Below, piece after piece: positions 25,490-33,888 of a DNA stretch of 58,786 bases. Source of the DNA: an uncultured Eubacteriales bacterium (GTDB lineage: Bacteria; Bacillota; Clostridia; Lachnospirales; Lachnospiraceae). Where the stretch lies: contig URND01000006.1 in assembly GCA_900549105.1 (NCBI GenBank), positions 1 to 58,786 of the forward strand. The letters run 5' to 3'. How positions within the stretch are numbered: the stretch's first letter is position 1; each line of letters opens with the position of its first letter. The notes below the pieces were generated by a model. That model made no database searches, had not been told where the DNA came from, and saw only the letters and a list, made by a program, of their open reading frames with translations. The translations under genes were made by a program, and so were the position numbers.

Positions 25490-26476
25490 TTACAGCATGG
25501 AAGCCCGCAGTTCTTCAGCGCTCTTCGGACTCAAATAAGCCGGAGCAATATCGAATACCGTTCTGCAGCCGCTCTGCCCCTCGGAATCCAGCCGATAAGC
25601 CGCACGGGCATAGGCCACAAGCACACTGGCCGTAAATTCAGGATTTGAATCCAGTTTCAAGCTGTATTCAATGAGATGGCTGTTTTCCTTCTCCCATCCG
25701 GTCACTCCGCTCCGAAGCACAAAGCCGCCGTGAGGAATCCGGCTGTGGTCTTTTTTCAGCTCTTCCTCGCTGATAAAATGTACGGTTGTATCATAATCCG
25801 CAAAATAATTCGGCATGTTTTTAATTTCCGCCTCAACCCGCGCGGCGTCCGCACCTTCCTCCAGCACGACAAAACATTCTCTTGTATGTTTCTGGCGTGT
25901 CGTCAGCTCCGGATTTTCTCCGGCCCGCACGGAGGCCAATGCGCTTTCCACAGGGATTGTATACTGCTTTGCATCCTTAACACCGTCAATCCGGCGGACA
26001 GCATCCGAATGTCCCTGGCTGACGCCCCGGCCCCAGAAGGTATAATCCTTCCCCTCCGGCAAAATGGCATTTGCATACATCCGGTTTAAAGAAAACATGC
26101 CCGGGTCCCAACCGACAGAAATAATCGCCACATGATTTCCCTCTTTAGCCGAGGCATCGACGTTGGCAAAATGTTCCGGAATTCTGGCATGGGTATCAAA
26201 ACTGTCGATAACATTAAACAGCTTGGCATACTCCGGTGTCTGTACCGGCAAATCCGTAGCGCTGCCGCCGCAGAGAATCACCACATCCAGCTTATCCTTC
26301 CACTCGCCCGCTTCTTCCACCCGGCAAACCGCTGCACCTTCAGTGAGAATTGTGACCTGTTCCGGGTTTCTTCTTGTAAATACGGCCTTTAATTCCATAT
26401 CCGGGTTCTGCCGAACAGCACATTCCACACCCCGGCCCAGATTGCCGTAACCTAAAATACCAATTCTTATACTCAT
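25490..26476 (-). CDS. ddh: meso-diaminopimelate D-dehydrogenase
   Basis: The protein is about 328 aa and starts at the ATG with AGGAG 11 nt upstream. The NADPH-binding N-terminus is IRIGILGYGNLGRGVE. The DAP-dehydrogenase core has CGGSATDLP, DSFDTHARIPEHF, SVGWDPGMFSLNR and WGRGVSQGHSDAVRRI, all conserved in the family. It makes meso-DAP from tetrahydrodipicolinate in one step, feeding lysine and peptidoglycan synthesis. Its promoter is clear. It is paired with the bile salt hydrolase without an obvious functional link. Confidence 0.94.
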   Translation of the reverse strand: MSIRIGILGYGNLGRGVECAVRQNPDMELKAVFTRRNPEQVTILTEGAAVCRVEEAGEWKDKLDVVILCGGSATDLPVQTPEYAKLFNVIDSFDTHARIPEHFANVDASAKEGNHVAIISVGWDPGMFSLNRMYANAILPEGKDYTFWGRGVSQGHSDAVRRIDGVKDAKQYTIPVESALASVRAGENPELTTRQKHTRECFVVLEEGADAARVEAEIKNMPNYFADYDTTVHFISEEELKKDHSRIPHGGFVLRSGVTGWEKENSHLIEYSLKLDSNPEFTASVLVAYARAAYRLDSEGQSGCRTVFDIAPAYLSPKSAEELRASML

Positions 26477-26522
26477 ATTACGAATCACTCCTATATGTTA
26501 TATTCCCAGTTTTTCGTAATTT

Positions 26523-26551
26523 ATTATAAGCGCGCTTTACCCTTTATGCAA
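26523..26551 (-). promoter_or_regulatory. Promoter of ddh
   Basis: On the minus strand TTGCAT (26551-26546) and a perfect TATAAT (26528-26523) are spaced by 17 nt, 47 nt before the ddh start codon. This is one of the best sigma-A matches in the window. Confidence 0.72.
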
Positions 26552-26599
26552 GCTATTCACTCTGAATTTATAGGGATTATCTGCGATTTCCCATATAAA

Positions 26600-26633
26600 T
26601 GTCATAAATTGCAGGAATCTGTCACAAATTGCA
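26600..26633 (+). promoter_or_regulatory. Direct repeat, probable LytTR operator
   Basis: Two 14-bp copies, TGTCATAAATTGCA (26600-26613) and TGTCACAAATTGCA (26620-26633), differ at one base and repeat with a 20-bp period. LytTR regulators bind direct repeats spaced about two helical turns apart, and these end just before the -35 position of the downstream LytTR/GHKL operon. Positive autoregulation is the natural reading. Confidence 0.6.
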
Positions 26634-26634
26634 C

Positions 26635-26663
26635 CTGCAAAAAATGATATTTTTTGGTATAAT
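26635..26663 (+). promoter_or_regulatory. Activator-dependent promoter of the LytTR/GHKL operon
   Basis: A TATAAT box (26658-26663) has a poor -35 (CTGCAA, 17 nt upstream), as expected where an activator bound at the adjacent direct repeats recruits polymerase. The start codon is 41 nt downstream, with AAAGGAGG as ribosome-binding site. Confidence 0.5.
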
Positions 26664-26703
26664 TTTAGATTAATATACGGTTAAATGCAAAGGAGGTATT
26701 AGC

Positions 26704-27423
26704 ATGCGAATTGCCATTGTAGACGATATTGCGCCGGAGCGGACAATACTGGCCGAACGGCTGAACAGTCAACTGGTCCGCCTTTCTCTGAAAGCTGAAA
26801 TTTTAGAATATGAATCCGGCGCAGAGTTTCTTTCCGCCGCCGAAAAAAATAGATTTGATTTGGTCTTTCTGGATATTTATATGGGAAATGAAAACGGGAT
26901 AGATACAGCCAAAGCGCTTCGCCAATTTGATACGAACTGCCTGCTGATATTAACCACGTCATCCATGGACCATGCCCTGGATGGTTTCCGTGTCCGGGCA
27001 TTTCAGTATCTGGTAAAACCCTATTCCGATAAAGAATTGGCTGATTTGTTTGATGAAATCGCAAAGCGCCTGCCGGCGCCCAGCAAATATATCGAAATGA
27101 ATATTTCCGGCAGCACTATCCGGCTGCGGTTTTCAGAAATTTTGTATGCCGAGCACTATCGGCACCAAATATATATCTACACAGCGGATGGGAAAAGTAC
27201 TGTCATCCGTCAAACCTTTCGTGAATTTACAAAGGCTCTTTCTGATGACCGCTTCTTTCCGTGCAACCGGGGCATTATTGTGAATCTGGAACATGCGGCA
27301 GATTTTGACGGTTCTGACTTTATTATGAAAAATGGTAAAAAGCTCCCGGTCAGCCGTGCCCTTTCCAAAACCGCCCGCCTTGCCTTCGGCGATTTTCTGT
27401 TCAAAAGGGGGCCCGGATTATGA
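26704..27423 (+). CDS. LytTR-family response regulator (AgrA-like)
   Basis: The 239-aa protein has a receiver domain with acidic pocket VDD (residues 6-8) and phospho-accepting Asp57 in FDLVFLDIYMG. A LytTR DNA-binding domain (about residues 130-235) follows with YAEHYRHQIYIYT and FFPCNRGIIVNLEHA. It regulates transcription by binding paired direct repeats. It overlaps the histidine kinase gene by 4 nt (ATGA), and a probable operator lies directly upstream. Confidence 0.93.
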   Translation: MRIAIVDDIAPERTILAERLNSQLVRLSLKAEILEYESGAEFLSAAEKNRFDLVFLDIYMGNENGIDTAKALRQFDTNCLLILTTSSMDHALDGFRVRAFQYLVKPYSDKELADLFDEIAKRLPAPSKYIEMNISGSTIRLRFSEILYAEHYRHQIYIYTADGKSTVIRQTFREFTKALSDDRFFPCNRGIIVNLEHAADFDGSDFIMKNGKKLPVSRALSKTARLAFGDFLFKRGPGL

Positions 27424-28733
27424 GAGAATTTCTTTGTCCTACCCTGGAGTTTATGATTCTCCTGCCCTGGATGTTGATTGCCTACCTGCCAATGAAGCAG
27501 CATCTGCGGATACGCCCGGGCAGACTGGCGGCCGCGATAATTCCATTTACCATCCTGCTTGCCCTTGCAGGCGGCAGCCTGTGCTATTTTCTTTCCCTTA
27601 AAACCACATGGCTGTTTTTCCTTGCAGCCGCCATAGCAGGGGTTGTCTACGTCCGCACGCTGCATATAAGAAAATGGAAGTCCATCAGCGTCTTTCTGGC
27701 CGTATGCGGTATGTATTCCTGCCTCGGAAGTATGTCAAGAGCCCTGGACCTGATTCTTGCTCCCGGAAATGACTCTCCCTGGCTTTCTCTCCGCGCAGCC
27801 CTGCTCTATAATCTGATGTGCTGGCTGTCGACCGGTATATCCTGGCGTCCTGCCACCCATGCGGTGAGGGAACTGTTAGAAGATAATACCTTTGCCCAAA
27901 CCTGGTACATATTTTGGATTCTTCCGCTGCTGTTCACCGGGTTGAATCTGTTTATGACTCCTATCCACCCGGAACTGATGTATCTCGGCCGTATGATGCA
28001 GGGCTATATTGTCATCAGCTTTGCGCTGCTGACCCTGCTCCTGCTTTTATATGCCATGTTCTACCTCATGGCCGCCAGCCTGAACAGAAATGACCATCTC
28101 CGGCAGGAGAATCAGTTTCTTGCCATGCAGCAAACGCGGTATAACAGTCTGCGCACCGCCATTGAGGAGACCCGAGAAGCGCGCCACAATATGCGCCACC
28201 ACTTTAATGCCCTTCAGAATCTGGCTGGACAGAAAGACTGGGAAAGCCTGGAAAAATATCTCTCTGATGTGCAGGACAGCATCCCGGATTCCGGGCTGGC
28301 GCTGTGCGACAATGCATTTGTGGACACTGTGGCAAGCCATTACGGGATGCTGTACCGAAAGCAGGGCATCCCCTTTTCCTTTAAGCTTGACCTGCCCGCT
28401 GAACTTCCGGTGCCAAAAATCGACCTCTGCTCCGTGCTGTCCAACCTTCTGGAAAATGCCCTGGAGGCCAGCCTGAAAACAGAACCCGCAAGACGGCAGA
28501 TTAAAGTAAAAGCCTACATGTATTCCGAGCATATGCTGCTGCTAACGGTGGAAAATACCTTTGACGGAGTTGTCCGTGAAAAAGACGGCGTGTTCCTATC
28601 CTCCAAACGCAAAGGCGAGGGAATCGGCATCCAATCCGTCCGCCGCATTGCGGATAAAAACGGCGGATACAGCCGGTTTTTCCATGAGAACGGCACCTTC
28701 TATGCTAATGTTATGCTGCGGGCCGAAAAGTAA
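27420..28733 (+). CDS. GHKL sensor histidine kinase (AgrC-like)
   Basis: The 437-aa protein has about six N-terminal membrane helices (residues 5-220) and a cytoplasmic kinase part. The H-box is REARHNMRHHFNAL, with a short helical DHp region. The ATPase has LSNLLENALEAS (N-box) and KGEGIGIQSVRRIADKNGG (G-box), typical of HPK10/GHKL kinases that sense peptides or small molecules. No AgrB/AgrD-like genes or recognisable pheromone precursor lie nearby, so the signal is unknown. It is translationally coupled to the LytTR regulator. Confidence 0.92.
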   Translation: MREFLCPTLEFMILLPWMLIAYLPMKQHLRIRPGRLAAAIIPFTILLALAGGSLCYFLSLKTTWLFFLAAAIAGVVYVRTLHIRKWKSISVFLAVCGMYSCLGSMSRALDLILAPGNDSPWLSLRAALLYNLMCWLSTGISWRPATHAVRELLEDNTFAQTWYIFWILPLLFTGLNLFMTPIHPELMYLGRMMQGYIVISFALLTLLLLLYAMFYLMAASLNRNDHLRQENQFLAMQQTRYNSLRTAIEETREARHNMRHHFNALQNLAGQKDWESLEKYLSDVQDSIPDSGLALCDNAFVDTVASHYGMLYRKQGIPFSFKLDLPAELPVPKIDLCSVLSNLLENALEASLKTEPARRQIKVKAYMYSEHMLLLTVENTFDGVVREKDGVFLSSKRKGEGIGIQSVRRIADKNGGYSRFFHENGTFYANVMLRAEK

Positions 28734-28769
28734 TACCGAGAAATAAAATATTAAGTCTATCTATACTAA

Positions 28770-28811
28770 AAGACATCATTGCTTAAAAATACATCCAAGC
28801 AATGATGTCTT
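28770..28811. terminator. Bidirectional terminator between the GHKL kinase gene and tsf
   Basis: A perfect 15-bp inverted repeat, AAGACATCATTGCTT and its complement, encloses a 12-nt loop. T-rich sequence follows on both strands (TTATTATT on plus, TTTTAG on minus), so it can end both convergent transcripts. Confidence 0.85.
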
Positions 28812-28858
28812 ATTATTAGCGATAATATTTCATTTCAATCCGACTAAATTATAAAACC

Positions 28859-29800
28859 TTAGTTTCCACCCATCTGTTTTGCAACTTCTTCAGCGAAGTT
28901 TTCTTCTTTCTTTTCCATACCTTCGCCTGTTTCGAAACGTACAAAGCCTTTAACAGCAACCTTTGTTCCTACAGCTTTTGCTACAGACTCAACGTATTTG
29001 CCTACGGACTGTTTTCCGTCTTCAGCTTTTACATATACCTGGTCAACAAGGCAGATTTCTTTAAGCTCTTTATTGATACGGCCTGTAACAATACCATCGA
29101 TAACTTTTTCCGGTTTCTGGGACTCTTTCGGGTCGTTCATAATCTGAGCAAGAAGGATTTCTTTTTCGTGTGCAATGTAGCTTGCATCAACTTCGGAGCG
29201 GTCTGTATACTGAGGTTTCAGAGCTGCTACCTGCATAGCAATATTTTTACCACATTCAAGCACTGCAGCATCTGCGGAATCTGTTGTTAATTCAACAAGA
29301 ACACCGATTTTTCCGCCGGCATGGATGTAGGTTGTGAGAACGCCGTCTTCGCTGACAACTTTTTCAAAACGGCGGATGCTCAATTTTTCGCCGATGATAG
29401 CGATTTTCTGGGATAATGCCTGCTCTACAGTTAAGCTTGCATCGTCAATCCATGGTTCAGCCATGAATTCTTCAACTGTTTTAACATTTGTAGCCAATGC
29501 CTGAGCTGCTACTCTTTCAACATAGGCCTGGAATTCTGCATTCTTTGCAACGAAGTCTGTTTCACTGTTCACTTCTACGATTGCGCCAGTTTTATGATCA
29601 TCAGAAAGGATTGTAGCCACAAGACCTTCTGCTGCAATTCTGTTTGCCTTTTTAGCGATAGCTGCGAGACCTTTTTCTCTTAAGAATTCAACGGCTTTCT
29701 CTTTATCTCCGTTTGTTTCGTTCAGAGCTTTCTTACAATCCATCATACCTGCTCCGGTGAGTTCTCTTAATTCTTTTACCATTGCTGCTGTAATTGCCAT
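28859..29800 (-). CDS. tsf: Elongation factor Ts
   Basis: The 313-aa protein begins MAITAAMVKELRELTGAGMM with DCKKALNET, the EF-Ts N-terminal UBA-like module. It continues with the TDFVAKNAEFQ segment that contacts EF-Tu, and two dimerisation-type core subdomains. It exchanges GDP for GTP on EF-Tu. A good ribosome-binding site (GGAGG) precedes the start. It follows rpsB as usual, but a strong intrinsic terminator lies in the 127-nt gap. Confidence 0.97.
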   Translation of the reverse strand: MAITAAMVKELRELTGAGMMDCKKALNETNGDKEKAVEFLREKGLAAIAKKANRIAAEGLVATILSDDHKTGAIVEVNSETDFVAKNAEFQAYVERVAAQALATNVKTVEEFMAEPWIDDASLTVEQALSQKIAIIGEKLSIRRFEKVVSEDGVLTTYIHAGGKIGVLVELTTDSADAAVLECGKNIAMQVAALKPQYTDRSEVDASYIAHEKEILLAQIMNDPKESQKPEKVIDGIVTGRINKELKEICLVDQVYVKAEDGKQSVGKYVESVAKAVGTKVAVKGFVRFETGEGMEKKEENFAEEVAKQMGGN

Positions 29801-29866
29801 GATTCATTCCTCCATAAATTTTTCTTTATTTTTAATTTCTTAATTCTTTTCGTGCTTTGTTTGCTT

Positions 29867-29906
29867 AAAAAAGCTGTCTCAAGATTAAAACTAATTTTGA
29901 GACAGC
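29867..29906 (-). terminator. Terminator/attenuator between rpsB and tsf
   Basis: GCTGTCTCAA and TTGAGACAGC form a 10-bp stem with a 14-nt loop, followed on the minus strand by TTTTTT. Because rpsB and tsf are normally co-expressed, this is probably a partial terminator that lowers tsf expression relative to rpsB. Confidence 0.85.
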
Positions 29907-29927
29907 ACTTTAAGTCGTAAGCTCTGA

Positions 29928-30656
29928 TTATTCAGCAACTTCCTCTGCTGCTTCTTCAGCATCGTCCATCTGAACACCCTGATTTGCCTCGATAACTGCA
30001 TCTGCCATCTTGGAAACGATTAATTTAACCGCACGGATTGCATCATCGTTACCTGGGATTACATAATCCAGTTCTTCCGGATCACAGTTTGTATCAGCAA
30101 TACCGATTAACGGAACACCTAATACATGAGCTTCCTGTACGCAGATTCTTTCCTTTTTAGGGTCTACAACAAAGATTGCATCCGGAACTCTCTTCATGTT
30201 CTTGATACCGCCAAGGTTTTTCTCAAGTTTTTCCCATTCTTTCTTCAGTGCAATAACTTCTTTCTTAGGCAATACATCGAATGTACCGTCTTCTGCCATA
30301 GCTTCAATCTGTTTCAACCGTGTAATACGGCTCTGAATTGTTTTGAAGTTTGTCAGCATACCGCCAAGCCATCTCTGATTAACATAGAACATACCGCAGC
30401 GTTCTGCTTCCATACGGATAGCATCCTGGGCCTGTTTCTTTGTTCCGACAAAAAGAATTGTACCGCCGTCTGCAACGATATCTTTAATGGCATTGTAAGC
30501 ATCATCCACCATACCTACAGATTTCTGTAAGTCAATGATATAAATACCATTTCTCTCTGTGTAGATGTACTCAGCCATCTTAGGGTTCCATCTTCTTGTC
30601 TGATGTCCGAAATGCACGCCTGCTTCCAGCAACTGTTTCATAGAAATAACGCTCAT
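29928..30656 (-). CDS. rpsB: 30S ribosomal protein S2
   Basis: The protein is about 242 aa from the ATG with GGAGG 7 nt upstream. It opens MSVISMKQLLEAGVHFGHQ with RRWNPKMAEYIYTERNGI, the S2 signature. It continues with FVGTKKQAQDAI, NQRWLGGMLTNF, PDAIFVVDPKKE and GIADTNCDPEELDYVIPGND. The acidic C-terminal tail is common. It assembles late on the 30S subunit. Its mRNA has a structured leader that may mediate autoregulation. Confidence 0.97.
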   Translation of the reverse strand: MSVISMKQLLEAGVHFGHQTRRWNPKMAEYIYTERNGIYIIDLQKSVGMVDDAYNAIKDIVADGGTILFVGTKKQAQDAIRMEAERCGMFYVNQRWLGGMLTNFKTIQSRITRLKQIEAMAEDGTFDVLPKKEVIALKKEWEKLEKNLGGIKNMKRVPDAIFVVDPKKERICVQEAHVLGVPLIGIADTNCDPEELDYVIPGNDDAIRAVKLIVSKMADAVIEANQGVQMDDAEEAAEEVAE

Positions 30657-30682
30657 AATCATACCTCCATTGGTTTTTACAT

Positions 30683-30740
30683 CCGTGGACTTCATCTTTT
30701 CGGGCGACCTGCCGGCACCTGCCCGAAAATCGACCCACGT
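30683..30740 (-). promoter_or_regulatory. Structured rpsB leader, possible S2 autoregulatory element
   Basis: On the minus strand an outer CGTGG/CCACG pairing encloses a strong TTTTCGGGC/GCCCGAAAA stem with a 15-nt G-rich loop. It lies between the rpsB promoter and the start codon with no terminator-like T run. The position fits an S2-binding leader, as known for rpsB in several bacterial groups; identity with a known leader family was not tested. Confidence 0.5.
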
Positions 30741-30761
30741 GTCATATTTTTACAAAATAGG

Positions 30762-30767
30762 ATTATA
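30762..30767 (-). promoter_or_regulatory. -10 box of the rpsB promoter
   Basis: A perfect TATAAT on the minus strand lies about 106 nt before the rpsB start. The -35 (TTGCTT, 18-nt spacing) is weak and falls inside the codY terminator hairpin, so the two elements overlap physically. Confidence 0.55.
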
Positions 30768-30771
30768 ACAC

Positions 30772-30798
30772 AAAAGGCTCGCATTAAGCAAGCCTTTT
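30772..30798 (-). terminator. Terminator downstream of codY
   Basis: AAAAGGCT and AGCCTTTT form a stem extended by GC pairs with one mismatch and a 5-nt loop. The T run (TTTTG) is short. It lies immediately downstream of the codY stop and upstream of the rpsB -10 box. Confidence 0.6.
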
Positions 30799-30826
30799 AT
30801 ATCCATATTTTATGTCTTTTTTAATA

Positions 30827-31597
30827 TTAATTCTTTATTTTCTTCAATTCGTCAAATACGGCGTCATTAATAACCTTAATATAGGTTCCTTTCATACCGG
30901 AGGAACGGGATTCAATAACCCCGGCGCTCTCAAATTTCCGCAGAGCATTAACGATAACGGAACGGGTAATTCCCACCCTATCGGCAATCTTACTGGCTAC
31001 AAGTATGCCTTCGCTGCCATCCAGTTCGTCAAAAATATGGGTGATAGCTTCAAGCTCAGAAAACGACAGTGTGCTGATGGCTGATTTCACAACCTGAAGT
31101 TTTCTCGATTCCTCCGCACTTTCTTCATTAACGGAGCGCAGCATCTCAAGTCCCACAACCGTTGTTCCATATTCACTCAAAATGATGTCGTCAATTTCAT
31201 AAGAGTTATCATTTCTGTAAATAAATAAGGTGCCCAGCCGTTCTCCGGCAATGTCTATCGGCGTAATGATTGCTTCATAAGTTGATACGTTATCACACGA
31301 AAACCCAAGGGTTAATAAATTAACGTTCTCTTTTGTTGAAAGAACGCTGAGCAGACGCTCGTTCAACATCGAATCGATATGACCGCCAACGCTGTCACTG
31401 ATCAACTGGTGAATACACGGTTGTCCGGACCGATTCTTTATTCCTAAAATCTTACCTTTCTTGCTGATTACAAGAATATTGGACTCCAATATGTCACTCA
31501 ACACTTCACAGATATCATTGAAAACAACCATATTGGAATTATTATTATGCAGAAGCTTATTAATCTTTCTAGTTTTGTCTAACAATTCAACGCTCAT
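30827..31597 (-). CDS. codY: Global regulator CodY
   Basis: The protein is about 256 aa. The ATG at 31597 is preferred, with AGGAGG 6 nt upstream; an ATG six bases earlier is possible. The N-terminal GAF domain binds branched-chain amino acids (for example EAIITPIDIAGERLGTLFIYR). The C-terminal winged helix has ILVASKIADRVGITRSVIVNALRKFESAGVIESRSSGMKGTYI, which contains the highly conserved CodY recognition helix. It represses nutrient-acquisition and biosynthesis genes when amino acids and GTP are plentiful. leuA and possibly the alanine symporter are plausible targets. Confidence 0.97.
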   Translation of the reverse strand: MSVELLDKTRKINKLLHNNNSNMVVFNDICEVLSDILESNILVISKKGKILGIKNRSGQPCIHQLISDSVGGHIDSMLNERLLSVLSTKENVNLLTLGFSCDNVSTYEAIITPIDIAGERLGTLFIYRNDNSYEIDDIILSEYGTTVVGLEMLRSVNEESAEESRKLQVVKSAISTLSFSELEAITHIFDELDGSEGILVASKIADRVGITRSVIVNALRKFESAGVIESRSSGMKGTYIKVINDAVFDELKKIKN

Positions 31598-31634
31598 ATC
31601 CATCCTCCTTTTTCATATTTACCATCTGCTTTTT

Positions 31635-31663
31635 ATTTTAACACAATTGTTGAGACGAAACAA
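31635..31663 (-). promoter_or_regulatory. Promoter of codY
   Basis: On the minus strand TTGTTT (31663-31658) and TAAAAT (31640-31635) have 17-nt spacing. The sequence AAATTTGAAAAAT just upstream of the -35 loosely resembles a CodY box (consensus AATTTTCWGAAAATT), so autoregulation is possible but weakly supported. Confidence 0.55.
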
Positions 31664-31711
31664 CCATTTTTCAAATTTTTATAAACAAACAAAGCAATTC
31701 GAAAACAATTT

Positions 31712-31759
31712 AAAAAGCGATGAATTCCTGACTTATATTTATCAAACTCATCGCTTTCT
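31712..31759 (-). terminator. Terminator of the alanine/sodium symporter gene
   Basis: AAAGCGATGA pairs with TCATCGCTTT around a 24-nt loop, and the minus strand continues TTTTTAAAT. It lies 20 nt downstream of the symporter stop codon. Confidence 0.72.
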
Positions 31760-31778
31760 ATCATTCTTATTTTAATTT

Positions 31779-33176
31779 TCAGGCATCTTGCCCTTCCGTA
31801 CTGAAATACTCCCGAACCAGCCGGACAACAGTGCCCGATAAGAGGAAAAGTGCAATCAGGTTTGGAATGGACATTAATCCGTTAAATGTCTCTGCAATAC
31901 TCCAAAGCAATCCCAAATCCACCGTCGCTCCCAAAATTGCCACCAGAGAATATACAACCATAAAGGGCTTAATCACCTGGGATGAAAAAAGGAACTCGAT
32001 ACACCGGGCGCCGTAAAGTCCCCATCCGATGATGGTAGAAAAGGCAAAGCAGCACATGGCCACTGCTGTGAAAATCGATACCCAATTGCCATAAGTCGAA
32101 GTGAACCCGAGAATTGTCAGTTCGGCGCCGGCCGCGCTCCCATAGCCCACCGGCACACCGCTGCACAGAATTACCAGCGCAGTCAGAGTACAAATTAAAA
32201 TAGTATCCGTGAACACTTCAAAAATGCCAAAGAATCCCTGTTTTACAGGTTTCTGGGTATCCGCGCAGGCATGGGCAATGGAACCGGTACCGAGGCCGGC
32301 CTCATTGGAAAAAATCCCTCTGGATACGCCTTTTTGGATACTGAGGAAAAATCCGCCCACCACGCCGCCGGTCACCGCACTCGGATTAAACGCTCCATAC
32401 ACAATCGAATAAAATACCTGCGGCACTCTGCCAATATTCAAAATAACAACGCCTAAGGCCAAAATAATATAGAAAACCGCCATAAAAGGCACCAGTTTTT
32501 CGGCAACGCTGCCGATACGTTTAACCCCTCCGAGAAGCACCAGCCCCACAAGAATTGCAATGCCAATGCCAAGAAGGATATTGACAAAACTAACGGATGA
32601 TTCCGAAATAATATGATAATTCAACAGCGCTGAATTAATCGCTGTAGTAATTGTGTTCACCTGCGTTGCATTTCCGGTGCCAAACACTGTCAGCACGCCA
32701 AAGGCTGAGAATGCTACCGCCAACCATTGCCAGTGTCTGCCTAACCCGTTTTTAATATAATACATCGGGCCGCCAATCAAATCTCCCTGGGCATTTCTCT
32801 CCCGGAAATGTACGGCCAGAGTTACCTCTGAAAATTTGGTACACATTCCAAGAAAAGCCGAAACCCACATCCAAAACACGGCTCCCGGACCGCCGATGGC
32901 AATCGCACCGGCCACTCCCGCAATATTTCCCGTGCCGACCGTTGCCGCCAGAGCGGTGCAAACCGCCTGAAACGGAGTCATCGACCCATCGGAAGCTTCC
33001 CGCTTACGGAACATCCGGCCAAGCGTCGTCTTTATGGCATAGGGAAATTTCCGAATCTGCAAAAATCCCGTGCGCAAGCTCAAAAGCAGTCCCACGCCAA
33101 TAATGCAGACCATAGCCGGAATCCCCCAGACAAAATTATTCACCGCACTGTTGATCATTTCAATTGTTTGTAACAT
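31779..33176 (-). CDS. Alanine or glycine:sodium symporter (AGCS family)
   Basis: The 465-aa protein has about ten to eleven membrane helices. AGCS signatures are FQAVCTALAATVGTGNIAGVAGAI near residue 75, GGPMYYIKNGL near 135 and RGIFSNEAGLGTGSIAHA near 287. It imports small neutral amino acids, usually alanine or glycine, driven by sodium. It is monocistronic with its own terminator, and lies between codY and a two-component system. No peptide-level clue distinguishes alanine from glycine. Confidence 0.94.
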   Translation of the reverse strand: MLQTIEMINSAVNNFVWGIPAMVCIIGVGLLLSLRTGFLQIRKFPYAIKTTLGRMFRKREASDGSMTPFQAVCTALAATVGTGNIAGVAGAIAIGGPGAVFWMWVSAFLGMCTKFSEVTLAVHFRERNAQGDLIGGPMYYIKNGLGRHWQWLAVAFSAFGVLTVFGTGNATQVNTITTAINSALLNYHIISESSVSFVNILLGIGIAILVGLVLLGGVKRIGSVAEKLVPFMAVFYIILALGVVILNIGRVPQVFYSIVYGAFNPSAVTGGVVGGFFLSIQKGVSRGIFSNEAGLGTGSIAHACADTQKPVKQGFFGIFEVFTDTILICTLTALVILCSGVPVGYGSAAGAELTILGFTSTYGNWVSIFTAVAMCCFAFSTIIGWGLYGARCIEFLFSSQVIKPFMVVYSLVAILGATVDLGLLWSIAETFNGLMSIPNLIALFLLSGTVVRLVREYFSTEGQDA

Positions 33177-33254
33177 AATAAACCCCTTACTCCCATTTTT
33201 TTAATTATGGAAATCATATCACATTTTGGAAATTATGTCTATTTTTCCCAAAAA

Positions 33255-33875
33255 CTACTTATGCTGATAATAAAAAATGGCAATCTGCGTCCTATCCCTG
33301 AGGGAAAGTTTGTCCAAAATTGAGCTGAGATAGTTGCGCACCGTCCCCTCGCTCAAAAACATTTTTGCCGCAATCTCTTTATTGCTCAATCCCTCGGCAA
33401 TCCAGCGGATAATTTCATATTCCCGGTCATTTATTTCATATTCCGAATAATCCAGCGGCGTTTTCTCCTGAATAAGATTCGGAAGTTTTCTTACAATCTC
33501 ATGTCCGAACACAATCTGTCCGGAATCCACAGCCCGCAGCGCCGGAAGGATGCTGGCATAATCCTGTTTCAAAAGATAACCCTTTGCCCCAAGCCTCAGC
33601 ACCTTAATGATATATTCATCATCAGAAAATGTCGTGAGCAGCAGAATTTTTGCATCGGGAAATTCCCGAAGAATCTCTCCGGCCGCATCCAGCCCATTCA
33701 TTTCCTTCATCCGAATATCCATCAGAAGAACATCCGGCCGGAATTTCCGATACAGCTCTATCGCTTCCCGGCCATCGGCTCCGATGGCTGTCACCCGTAT
33801 ATCTCCGTTGACCTCTAAAATGGTCTTCAACGCCCCGGATACAAGACAGTCGTCATCCACAATAATAATGTTCAT
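33255..33875 (-). CDS. NarL/LuxR-type response regulator
   Basis: The 206-aa protein has a receiver with DDD at residues 7-9 and phospho-accepting Asp53 in VLLMDIRMKEMNG, and a C-terminal LuxR helix-turn-helix (IRWIAEGLSNKEIAAKMFLS). It follows its kinase gene after 13 nt. The divergent ABC exporter genes and the intervening palindrome are its likely targets, as in LiaR/YvfU-like drug-sensing modules. Confidence 0.93.
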   Translation of the reverse strand: MNIIIVDDDCLVSGALKTILEVNGDIRVTAIGADGREAIELYRKFRPDVLLMDIRMKEMNGLDAAGEILREFPDAKILLLTTFSDDEYIIKVLRLGAKGYLLKQDYASILPALRAVDSGQIVFGHEIVRKLPNLIQEKTPLDYSEYEINDREYEIIRWIAEGLSNKEIAAKMFLSEGTVRNYLSSILDKLSLRDRTQIAIFYYQHK

Positions 33876-33888
33876 CTCTGCCGCCTCC

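Noticed and set aside
31664..31680. CodY box upstream of codY
   Set aside because: The match to AATTTTCWGAAAATT is too loose to call on its own; it is noted only in the promoter entry.
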